Source of the DNA: Anammoximicrobium sp964645045
GTDB lineage: Bacteria; Planctomycetota; Planctomycetia; Pirellulales; Pirellulaceae
NCBI GenBank assembly: GCA_964645045.1
Contig: CAZXYZ010000003.1
Location: forward strand, 1-64,000
Length of the DNA stretch: 64,000 bases
Direction of reading: 5' to 3'
In this document: piece by piece, positions 28,196-35,724 of the stretch
Layout: each line of letters begins with the position of its first letter
How positions within the stretch are numbered: position 1 is the stretch's first letter
Notes under the pieces: generated by a model
The model's database searches: none
What the model was told of the DNA's origin: nothing
The model's input: only the letters and a program-made list of their open reading frames with translations
Translations under genes and position numbers: made by a program

Positions 28196-29233
28196 TTAGC
28201 AGGGCGCCGCTTCGCCGTGCGGATACCGGTAGTCGGCCTTCGGATTGGTGGAGACGCGCTTGGTCGAGCCGTCTTCGAGTTGATAAACGTAAAGCTGGCC
28301 CTTGCCGGTTTGGGTGGAGTGATAAATCACCGCCGACTCGCCATTGATCCAACGAGGATACGCGAACCAGATGGGCTTGCCATCCGCGTTGGCGAACGCC
28401 TTGGGGTTGGTGATTGTGCGCTGCTGCGCGTCGAAGTCGGCGATGTAGAGGGTGTGGCCGGGTTCCTGGAATTGGTGTCCCTTCAGGTACTCGAAGCAGA
28501 TCTTCTTCTCGCTGGGCGAGATGCTGGCCCGGTGCAACTCGCCCTGCGGCACCAACTCGCATTGAACCTGTTCATAGAAAGGCTTGTCCCCTTCCTTGCG
28601 GGTCAGCAGGAAGACGCCGTAGCCCTGTGCCGGGCGCCAGGAACTCACGAGAATCCGGCCGCCCGTGAGGCAGGAGTGCGCCCAATTATGAAACCGCTCA
28701 TCGGTGATCGCGACTTCTTCGCCGGGTTGGCCACCGATCTTGCCCTGCATCACAATATAGCCGCCGGTCTTGTCGTTCTTGCGGTTCCAGATCGGCGTGT
28801 TCTTGCCGTCGCGCGTCCACGTCGGATTGAAATCCGTGTGCGTGCCATCGCTCAACGTGTGAAAGCCGGTGCCGTCCGCGTTGATGATGAAGATCGCGGT
28901 CTTCCAGTTGGCGGTGACAGGATCGTTCTTGAGCCTGCGAAAACAGACCAGCATGTCGCCGGTCTTCGACCATGACGGCTTGAAGTCTTCCTGTCCCCGG
29001 ACGGGTGGCGAGGTCAGCGGTTTCCCTTCGGGTTGGCCGATCTCGTTGACATGGATCTCGCCGTTGCAGTAGTACGAGATCCGGGAGGTGCGGGAAGGGC
29101 CGGCCTCGCCGGCGCGGGCCACGAGCGGTGTGAGCACGGAGCCGAGGCTGGTGGAAGCCGCCATCGTCACGGTGGCCTGCGTGGCCCTCGTTAGGAATTC
29201 CCGCCGGCCCAGCTGATCGTTGTGTGCTTTCAT
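28196..29233 (-). CDS. Tat-exported TolB/PD40-like beta-propeller protein
   Basis: A 345-residue protein with a Tat motif G-R-R-E-F-L-T and an AGGAG site before ATG 29233. Repeated propeller blades of the PD40 type are visible: F-K-P-S-W-S-K-T-G-D-M-L-V-C, F-N-P-T-W-T-R-D-G-K-N and A-S-I-S-P-S-E-K-K-I-C-F. The His-rich segment F-H-N-W-A-H-S and the propeller resemble oligogalacturonate lyase-type proteins, so a PL22-like lyase is a possible alternative, but I cannot confirm the catalytic set. It is operonic with the aldo/keto reductase. Confidence 0.78.
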   Translation of the reverse strand: MKAHNDQLGRREFLTRATQATVTMAASTSLGSVLTPLVARAGEAGPSRTSRISYYCNGEIHVNEIGQPEGKPLTSPPVRGQEDFKPSWSKTGDMLVCFRRLKNDPVTANWKTAIFIINADGTGFHTLSDGTHTDFNPTWTRDGKNTPIWNRKNDKTGGYIVMQGKIGGQPGEEVAITDERFHNWAHSCLTGGRILVSSWRPAQGYGVFLLTRKEGDKPFYEQVQCELVPQGELHRASISPSEKKICFEYLKGHQFQEPGHTLYIADFDAQQRTITNPKAFANADGKPIWFAYPRWINGESAVIYHSTQTGKGQLYVYQLEDGSTKRVSTNPKADYRYPHGEAAPC

Positions 29234-29607
29234 TGTGTTGTGTCTCCTGTGAAATCGTGCGAAAGAGCCACCAGTAGAACCGTATTGTATAATCGTGCGG
29301 TCCGTCTGTTATCCACGGCGCCCTGAGATTCTGTCGCCCTGAGATTCGCCCCATACCATTCCGGCTTCCTCTCGTTCTGGCGTGGTTCGTATCCGATCTT
29401 CTGGGCGCGGCGGCGCGCATCGGTCCGACACACCGACGCGATCTGGGCAACGCGAGGATTGAAGCCCGAACCAGTGCTCCAGCCGGGCTGCCAACGGTTG
29501 CGCAGGTGCAAGCCGGCTACCAACTGGGGCGGGGGCGGCAAATGGGGCCGTCCCTGTCGGTTCCCGATCGCCCGCCGCGGCGAGCAGGTCCGCGGCCCGT
29601 GCCCGCT

Positions 29608-29895
29608 CCACTGCGCGGGCGGGCCTTTAAGCCGCTCGTTCTCGGCGAACTTGAAGAAGAATGCGTACCGTTGCTTCCGTTGCGGATCGTGCGGAAAAGT
29701 CCACCAGGGGATGTAGGTATAGTGGTCCATGCCGCCGGTCAGGGCCTCGGTATAGAGCAGGAAACCCGGTTCCACATTGTCGGGGACCAGGTCCTCGACG
29801 CGCGGCAGACCCGCAGGCGGGTCGGCCGGGGGCTGGAGCTGCTGTGCGATCGCGACGTCGCCGGGATTATTGATCTCGAACCAGAAGATGTGCCC
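29608..29895 (-). pseudogene. Orphan coding remnant, possibly the far part of the FG-GAP gene
   Basis: About 96 codons read like real protein (G-H-I-F-W-F-E-I, later H-Y-T-Y-I-P-W-W-T-F-P) without start or stop of their own; on both sides the frame passes into noncoding-looking DNA. The upstream end abuts a palindromic repeat at 29934. It may be the displaced downstream part of the gene starting at 30447. Other parts of the gap 29234-30036 show nothing. Confidence 0.4.
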
Positions 29896-29933
29896 GTTGC
29901 TCGGCGCGGGTCTCCGACCCCGCCGAAACCACG

Positions 29934-29969
29934 GACCGCAGGTCTCCCTGTTTTCTGAGACCTGCGGTC
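29934..29969. repeat. Perfect 13-bp palindrome (GACCGCAGGTCTC)
   Basis: Arms 29934-29946 and 29957-29969 are exact reverse complements around a 10-base loop. A related GGGTCTCCG stretch lies just upstream at 29909. It is REP-like and sits at the end of a coding remnant. Confidence 0.65.
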
Positions 29970-30036
29970 GGCCGAGTGGCTCGGTCAGAGACCGGCCACA
30001 GCGCGTGCACACGTGGGGCGCTCCGCGGGGCCTGCA

Positions 30037-30447
30037 TCACTTAACCACCAGACGCGTTTCCACATGCAGCCCCGAACAGCGCTCGGTGACGGTCACGCGG
30101 TACTCGCCGGCAGCGTCGTTCACCTGGGCGTTGATCATGCCGTTGCTGAGCCGGCGGCCCGGCTTGAAGACCGGCATCTTCTCCTTCGTGCCCGGATTCT
30201 CGTAGACGTAAACGCCGTTGTAGGGCACGTCTTCTTCGTTGATGACCATGTCGATCCGCCCGTCGCCGTTGACGTCCATCGGCAGCGGCCACGCCCACAG
30301 CCCGGCCCCCAGATCGACGACCAGGCCGGGATGGTTGTACTTCAGCCGCTCGAGTTTTGAATCCTGCGCAGTCGCGGCCGTGCGCGAACCGAGAAACGGC
30401 AAGCCGGCCAGCAGGAGGCCGAACAAGAGCGTCGTCTGTTGGTGCAT
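30037..30447 (-). CDS. Truncated exported FG-GAP/VCBS-type protein
   Basis: Only 136 codons, against several hundred for normal members. ATG 30447 follows AAAGGA and opens a Sec signal (L-L-F-G-L-L-L-A-G-L). One calcium-binding FG-GAP unit follows (P-M-D-V-N-G-D-G-R-I-D-M-V-I), then N-G-V-Y-V-Y-E-N-P-G. The propeller stops after this first blade. The start signals are intact, so a short product may be made, but a folded propeller is unlikely. It is probably a decaying gene whose far part may survive at 29608-29895. Confidence 0.6.
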   Translation of the reverse strand: MHQQTTLLFGLLLAGLPFLGSRTAATAQDSKLERLKYNHPGLVVDLGAGLWAWPLPMDVNGDGRIDMVINEEDVPYNGVYVYENPGTKEKMPVFKPGRRLSNGMINAQVNDAAGEYRVTVTERCSGLHVETRLVVK

Positions 30448-30470
30448 GACAAGTCCTTTCCCCTGACTTT

Positions 30471-30734
30471 TTTGGCGAGAATACCATCCGCGGTGGCATT
30501 GCGTAAGGCGATGCAGTATCTTGGAGGACCTGCCAGCGTTTTCCTTCCGTTGACCTGTTTTGGGAGCCCACCTTCATGAGACGCTATCTTCCTGGCTGAG
30601 CACCACACTCCTGGCTGCGGCCCCACCCGCGCCCACGTTTCGCGCCGGTGCGGCGACGAGCAACATCACGCCGGCCTTGGGTTCGGCGATCATTGGCGGT
30701 TTTCTGCCCTTTCCAGCCACGAACGTCCACGAGG
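30471..30734 (+). pseudogene. Duplicated 5' region and start of the ceramidase-like gene, dead copy
   Basis: This stretch matches the reverse complement of 14070-14350 at most positions over about 260 bases: first about 100 bases of noncoding upstream DNA, then an ATG at 30576 and the signal-peptide region. A deletion of about 16 bases in the signal peptide makes TGA the eighth codon. After about 50 more codons the similarity stops abruptly near 30734, where the M14 gene's 3' end begins. The upstream part is conserved as well as the coding part, so a block of DNA was copied. Confidence 0.85.
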
Positions 30735-30750
30735 AGACGACAAGGTTTGG

Positions 30751-32754
30751 CTACTTCTGTTGCAGGTCCGCCAGGGCCTTGCGGACTTTCTCCCGCAGCG
30801 CCGCCGGCGATACCGGGTGGTTGAGCACCAGCGCCGCGCATTGCCGCTTCTCTTCGAGCGTCGCGGTGGGGATGCCCTGGAGCGCTTCGAACAGGTCGCC
30901 AGCCATCATCGCGCCGAAGATGCCCGGCGGGACGGGATCGAGCCGTTGCCGCAGCACCCGGACCGCGTCTTTTCGCGAGGCGACCGCCAGATCCTTCTGA
31001 TGGAGCTGATCGTAGATCGCCGCAATCCGGTTCAGCGTCTTTCCCGTCTCATACCTGGGCGCGACCGGCAGTTGTTTCTGCGCGTACCGCAACGCCCGCT
31101 CGTAGTCCTGCTTGCCCCGATAGAAATCGTCGGCGGCCTCGTAGACTTTCGCCAATTGTCCGGGGGCGGGGTAGTCGATGCGTAGAAACTCGGCGAGGCA
31201 GGCTTCGACGTCGTCGGCCGTCGACCGCGGATCGCTGCCGACGATCTGCGTGCGGAGGACCGCCTCGGCGACGTGCTGGCCCGTGGCTGCGCCGGCGTCG
31301 TGACTGACGGCGTCGCAGAAACCTAGGGCCTCAGCAAACCGCCGCTGGTGCCGCCGCAGCATCGCCATCCGAAGGTTGGCCTCGGCTCGATAGGGTGACA
31401 GTGCCGCGGCGGACTCCAGCCGGGAACTTGCCGCCTGCTCGGCTTCCAGAGGCTTGCCCCGATAGATCCGCTCAAACTCCGCGCGGAAGGCGCGAAGGCC
31501 GGCATGGTCGGCGTCGCCACGAGACGGATCCTGGGCCGCGGTGATGAAGCGCGTCCGAACCCAGGCCTTCAGAAGCGCCTGGCCGTACTTTCGCGCCATG
31601 GCCGCGTCCAGGGGACATGCCGGCTGCGTGTAAGGCACTTCGAGCGTCGCGGCCAGGACAATGTGCGGCCGGTAGGCGAAATAGGCAGAGAACGGCATGT
31701 TCTCGATCGGCGCGGTCGGCGGCGGCTGTTTCATGAAGTTGTGCACTCCACCGATCGCCGACGGACGTTCCTCGCCAAGCCAGGCCATGAGTTCGTTGAC
31801 GTTGTTGCTGATGGAAGGGACCTTTTGTCCGTCGAAATAGAACGTCTCGTGAACCTCGCCCCGCAGCGCCGGGCAGTGCAGATCCAGCGCGAACCGCACG
31901 TGACGTGCCTCAGCCAGTTCCTGAATCGCCTTGATTTCCGGATAGATGGGATTCGGGCCGTAATCGCGGTTGTGGTCGTGCGGCGAACGGTTCTTCCCCT
32001 GATCGCCCGCCTGAACCCCGTCCTTATCCACCATCGGCACGGCATAGAGAACGTACTGTCTCCGGAACTCGGCGCCTGCCGCCGATTCGGCCATCGCCTC
32101 CTGCAAGAAACCCTCCAGCACATAGCTGGCCATGGATTCACAGGCATGGTGCCTGGCGGTGACGAGGGCCGCCTGGACCTGCGGTCCGGGCTTGCCGATT
32201 TGCAGCAATTCGACCGCACGCCCCTGGCGGCTTTTCGTCAGCACTGCTTGCACCAGGTGCGGATTGCCGGCGTGTTCCTTCAGAAACGCGTTGAGATGAC
32301 ACTCAAGGTATGGAATCGCCACCGCGAAACGGACCGGACGTTTCGCCTCGGCGAAGTCGTAGTGAAAGGCATCGCAACGCGCGGCGGGATCCGCGCCCGA
32401 GGGCGGCGGTCCATATTGGACATGGTCCGATCCGAGCCATTGCCAGGACCAGCCCCCGTCGTGGCTGACCGCCGGGCCGCGCACGCCGACCTTCGGCGGG
32501 TCGGCGAAGACGAACGTCACCCGGCCCGGCTGGGAAACCACGGCCTCGAAGTGCCAATAGAACCAGGGCCGTCCGCCGCGCAGGTCGGGCGCGAGGTGAA
32601 CGACGCTTCCCGCGTTCTTCTTCACCAGAACGTTCCCGCCGGGGAAATCGGCGCTGATCGTTACCTGGAACTCGGTCGCCAAGCCCCGGCCCGGCAGCAA
32701 GGCCAGGCAGAACGCGAGCCCCAGTCCTCGGATGATCGTTGGCAGAGTATTCAT
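30751..32754 (-). CDS. Exported M14-like zinc carboxypeptidase with helical repeats
   Basis: A 667-residue protein. ATG 32754 opens a Sec signal (L-G-L-A-F-C-L-A-L-L-P-G); a TTG 24 bases upstream is less likely. After a beta domain (residues about 20-130) comes an M14 catalytic domain. Zinc ligands are His and Glu in R-H-H-A-C-E-S (about residue 202) and His in D-L-H-C-P (about 292). The general base is Glu in A-T-L-E-V-P-Y (about 371). The C-terminal third is helical and TPR-like. M14 enzymes release C-terminal residues or trim peptidoglycan peptides. It is last in a five-gene minus-strand run. Confidence 0.83.
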   Translation of the reverse strand: MNTLPTIIRGLGLAFCLALLPGRGLATEFQVTISADFPGGNVLVKKNAGSVVHLAPDLRGGRPWFYWHFEAVVSQPGRVTFVFADPPKVGVRGPAVSHDGGWSWQWLGSDHVQYGPPPSGADPAARCDAFHYDFAEAKRPVRFAVAIPYLECHLNAFLKEHAGNPHLVQAVLTKSRQGRAVELLQIGKPGPQVQAALVTARHHACESMASYVLEGFLQEAMAESAAGAEFRRQYVLYAVPMVDKDGVQAGDQGKNRSPHDHNRDYGPNPIYPEIKAIQELAEARHVRFALDLHCPALRGEVHETFYFDGQKVPSISNNVNELMAWLGEERPSAIGGVHNFMKQPPPTAPIENMPFSAYFAYRPHIVLAATLEVPYTQPACPLDAAMARKYGQALLKAWVRTRFITAAQDPSRGDADHAGLRAFRAEFERIYRGKPLEAEQAASSRLESAAALSPYRAEANLRMAMLRRHQRRFAEALGFCDAVSHDAGAATGQHVAEAVLRTQIVGSDPRSTADDVEACLAEFLRIDYPAPGQLAKVYEAADDFYRGKQDYERALRYAQKQLPVAPRYETGKTLNRIAAIYDQLHQKDLAVASRKDAVRVLRQRLDPVPPGIFGAMMAGDLFEALQGIPTATLEEKRQCAALVLNHPVSPAALREKVRKALADLQQK

Positions 32755-32815
32755 GATTCCATGGTCCGCGTCAAACAAGAAAAACTCTACCCGTCAATCG
32801 AAGATGGACGGGGCG

Positions 32816-35686
32816 CTAGTTCGAAAGCCGCTGGAGCAGCCACTGGCGGCGCAAGGCATCGACGGTGTAGCGGATGTTGGCCCAGCCTGGCAGCGCGCCG
32901 GCCGCGACGCGAGCGACGTCTTCGTCGGACATCCCGGGTTTCACCAGCGGCACGAATGCGTCGAGCCTCTCCACCAGCGGCTTGACTCGCACCTGGTAGA
33001 ATTCGGGGTCGCCCAGCACCGGGTCCTGCCAGAAGTCGAGAATCCCGGCGTGTTCGGCTCGGGTCGCCTTCTCCGCCTTGTACTCCGCGAGCACGGTGAA
33101 CATCCGATGACGCAGAATCGCCGTGCGCGCGGATGCGGGCAGGTCGAACACGAGCCTTCCCCAGGTGGAGCGGCCGTGGATGGACTCGGTGCCATTCCAG
33201 GCGAAGTTGCCCTGTCTGGCCCATAGCACGGTTTCAAACTCCCATCCCGAGCCGTTGCTCGGAATCGCGGCCGGGCCGCTCCCCAAGCGAGCTGCCGCTC
33301 GGTCCAAGATCGGCACCGAATTGCCCGAAAACGCCGGACAACAAGGCAGCGCATACCCGTACGCGTTCCAGGAGAGGAAGACATAGCTCACCACGCGGTC
33401 GTCAGAGAACCTGTGCTCCCTGCGGTAGAGGTCGGGTCGGTCGGTCTTGAGGCGGGTGAATTCGGGACCGTCGTACGTCAGGTTGGCGAAGGAGAGCCGG
33501 CCGGTCTGCAGGTCGATCAGCAGGCAGGTGTGGGCGAGGTTCGCGCCGGGTGCCAGGTAGATTTCGTAGCTTCCGCCGCCGAGCAAGCGTGCCTCGATCT
33601 CCCTGGCGCGCGGATCGTTGTATTCGAAGCGGAAGTGAATGCCAAATTCATCGCAGAGCACGCCCAGCGAGGCGCCGAGTTTCTCGGCGTCGTCCTGGCC
33701 AGCCGCCGCCGAGCCCGCGCCGGCTCCACCGCGGCTGCCGGTAGTGACGTCGGTTTCGAGGAAGTCCATGGTGCCGCCGTAGGCGCGGTCCAGCGGCTGC
33801 AGTACAGGGCGCTCGGCTTTGGGAATCGCGTCCCAGTCGCTCAGGCCGAAGACCGGCGCGGCGCGGTAGCGCACGCGGTACTCTTTGCGCGGGGAGGGCG
33901 CGCGCAGCGAGGCAATGTACGAGGCCACGCCACGCGCGAAGTTCTCGCGGCGCGCCAGTTGCGCGAGCGACCCGATCCGGTAGAGCCGCTTCACGGCGTC
34001 GGCCGTCGCCAACTGCAGCGCGCGGTCTTTCTTCTTCAACTCTTTGACTGCCTCTTCCGCAGCCGACTTGATCGTCTTGGCCAGCACCTCCGGTTTGCCT
34101 TCACCGGCCGCGATCGGCAGCAGCCGCGCTGCCAGCCGCAACTGGTACGCCTCGGCCGGCTGCAGTCCCTCGCCGGCCAGCGCGTCGCGGGCGATGTCCG
34201 CCGCCGCGGCCAAATCGCCCAGGCCGGCGCACGCCGTGATGCCGGCCTGCGCGAGCTTGAAATCCGGGACCGGCACCAAGCGCCGGGCCAACCTGTAGCA
34301 GCGCAGGGCGTTGGCGAAGTCGCCGTAGTAGAGGAAGGCGGGCTGCTGCGCTGTGACGATCGCGTTTTGGAAGAGCCGGAGCGCCCCGCTTGTGTTCGCG
34401 CTGGTGTACTGGTCGAAGTATTTCTCAATCACGTCCATGTTTCCGCGCGTTGCGTCGAGCAGCTTCTCATAAGCCTGACGTCTGCCGGCGTCCCACGGTT
34501 TTCCGTCCGGCATGGGCGTCGCCAGGAGCTTCAACCTGATTTCGCGGGCCTGGTCCTTCTGCAGGGCCACGTCGAGCGCGTTGGCGGCGTCGGCGGGGCG
34601 GCCCGCGGCGACGTACATGTCCGCGGCGTCGGTGGCGCGGCCGAACGATATCAGGAGTTCTCCGCGGAGGTTCTCGGCGAGGTTCGTGGCGGCCGGGGTC
34701 GCGTTCAGGCGGGGGATTTCGCGGCAGAGCGTCAGGGCGCCGTCCTGGTCGCCGGCCAGAGCGCGGAGGCGCGCCACGGCGCCGACGGCATGGGCGGCCT
34801 CGTTGGCGCCGATTTTCGGGATGCCCCACGGTTCGCGCAGGACGGCCTCGGCAGCGGCGAAGTCGCCGGAGTCGATCAGCGGAGCGGCCAGGTTCGACGC
34901 AGCGTCCACCCGGATTGAGGCCGGCGCGTCGCTGTCGGAAAGCAGCGCGCGCGCCGTGGCGGCGCGCAGCGGGGCGTCGCCAGCTTCGCGTGCCACGCGC
35001 ATGAGCCGATTGCGGATCTCGACACCATCGCGCGGCGCAATCGCCGCATGTTTTTCCAGAAACGCCTGCGCATAAGCGATTGTTTCGGCGCGTTTCGCCG
35101 CGTCGCGCGTGCCATACTGCGTCTCCAGCAACAGCCACACGGCCCGGGCACGGTAGGTGTCCGGGATGCCGGCGTTTTCGGCCAGCTCGCGGCATCTGCG
35201 TTCCACGACGGCGGCGTCCACGGGGTTGATTCCGCGCAGCACGCTGATGCGGTCGCAGGAGAATCGCCCGCGCAAATCGGCGTCCAGACCGGATTCGGCG
35301 GCCAGGACGGCATCGAGGAACTCGGCGGCCAGCGCCGGTCGGCCGAGCTTCCCGCGGATGTGGTTCAGCGCGTGCTGGATGCCTTTGGCCTTGGCGTTGG
35401 CGTCCATCTGGGTGCTGGCAAGATTGGCCAGGGCAGCGACGGCATCCGGCGGGAATTCCGCAGCCGCGGCGGCCCGGAGCGGAACGAGGGACAGGGCCAA
35501 CAACGCCGCCGCGGACAAGCCGGAAAGGCGGCGGATGGCGGCGCCCAGTGGGGAATGAATCGTTTTCGTAGGGCGGCCGGGCCGCAGCCAAGTAGGTTGG
35601 GACTCCGTCCCGACCGGGTCGGGACAGAGTCCCAACCTACGAAAATGCGAGCCAAACATCCCTTGGCGGGTTAACGGTGCAGGCAT
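32816..35686 (-). CDS. TPR-rich exported protein with C-terminal sugar-binding-like domain
   Basis: A 956-residue protein. ATG 35686 has a GGAG site at normal spacing. The Sec signal core (L-S-A-A-A-L-L-A-L-S-L-V-P-L) begins only about 50 codons later, and the intervening codons are a palindromic repeat (35592-35640). Residues about 90-640 are helical repeats of TPR type. Residues about 670-900 form a beta-rich domain with F-G-I-H-F-R-F-E-Y and G-S-Y-E-I-Y-L-A-P segments that resemble CBM9-like modules. There is no catalytic motif. It begins 38 bases after the GH123-like gene and probably binds glycans or organises partners at the cell surface. Confidence 0.7.
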   Translation of the reverse strand: MPAPLTRQGMFGSHFRRLGLCPDPVGTESQPTWLRPGRPTKTIHSPLGAAIRRLSGLSAAALLALSLVPLRAAAAAEFPPDAVAALANLASTQMDANAKAKGIQHALNHIRGKLGRPALAAEFLDAVLAAESGLDADLRGRFSCDRISVLRGINPVDAAVVERRCRELAENAGIPDTYRARAVWLLLETQYGTRDAAKRAETIAYAQAFLEKHAAIAPRDGVEIRNRLMRVAREAGDAPLRAATARALLSDSDAPASIRVDAASNLAAPLIDSGDFAAAEAVLREPWGIPKIGANEAAHAVGAVARLRALAGDQDGALTLCREIPRLNATPAATNLAENLRGELLISFGRATDAADMYVAAGRPADAANALDVALQKDQAREIRLKLLATPMPDGKPWDAGRRQAYEKLLDATRGNMDVIEKYFDQYTSANTSGALRLFQNAIVTAQQPAFLYYGDFANALRCYRLARRLVPVPDFKLAQAGITACAGLGDLAAAADIARDALAGEGLQPAEAYQLRLAARLLPIAAGEGKPEVLAKTIKSAAEEAVKELKKKDRALQLATADAVKRLYRIGSLAQLARRENFARGVASYIASLRAPSPRKEYRVRYRAAPVFGLSDWDAIPKAERPVLQPLDRAYGGTMDFLETDVTTGSRGGAGAGSAAAGQDDAEKLGASLGVLCDEFGIHFRFEYNDPRAREIEARLLGGGSYEIYLAPGANLAHTCLLIDLQTGRLSFANLTYDGPEFTRLKTDRPDLYRREHRFSDDRVVSYVFLSWNAYGYALPCCPAFSGNSVPILDRAAARLGSGPAAIPSNGSGWEFETVLWARQGNFAWNGTESIHGRSTWGRLVFDLPASARTAILRHRMFTVLAEYKAEKATRAEHAGILDFWQDPVLGDPEFYQVRVKPLVERLDAFVPLVKPGMSDEDVARVAAGALPGWANIRYTVDALRRQWLLQRLSN
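35592..35640. repeat. Palindromic repeat inside the N-terminal coding region of the TPR gene
   Basis: GTAGGTTGGGACTC at the left pairs with GAGTCCCAACCTAC at the right, and the inner GTCCCGACC pairs with GGTCGGGAC. The complete hairpin spans 49 bases with little or no loop. On the minus strand it encodes V-G-T-E-S-Q-P-T in the frame of the TPR gene. Confidence 0.8.
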
Positions 35687-35724
35687 GCCAGGCTCCTTCG
35701 TGCGGTGTGCTGCGTCGGCCGCGT

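Noticed and set aside
33413..34918. 501-codon plus-strand open frame
   Set aside because: It is antisense to the TPR gene and Arg/Gly/Val-rich in the manner of shadow frames.
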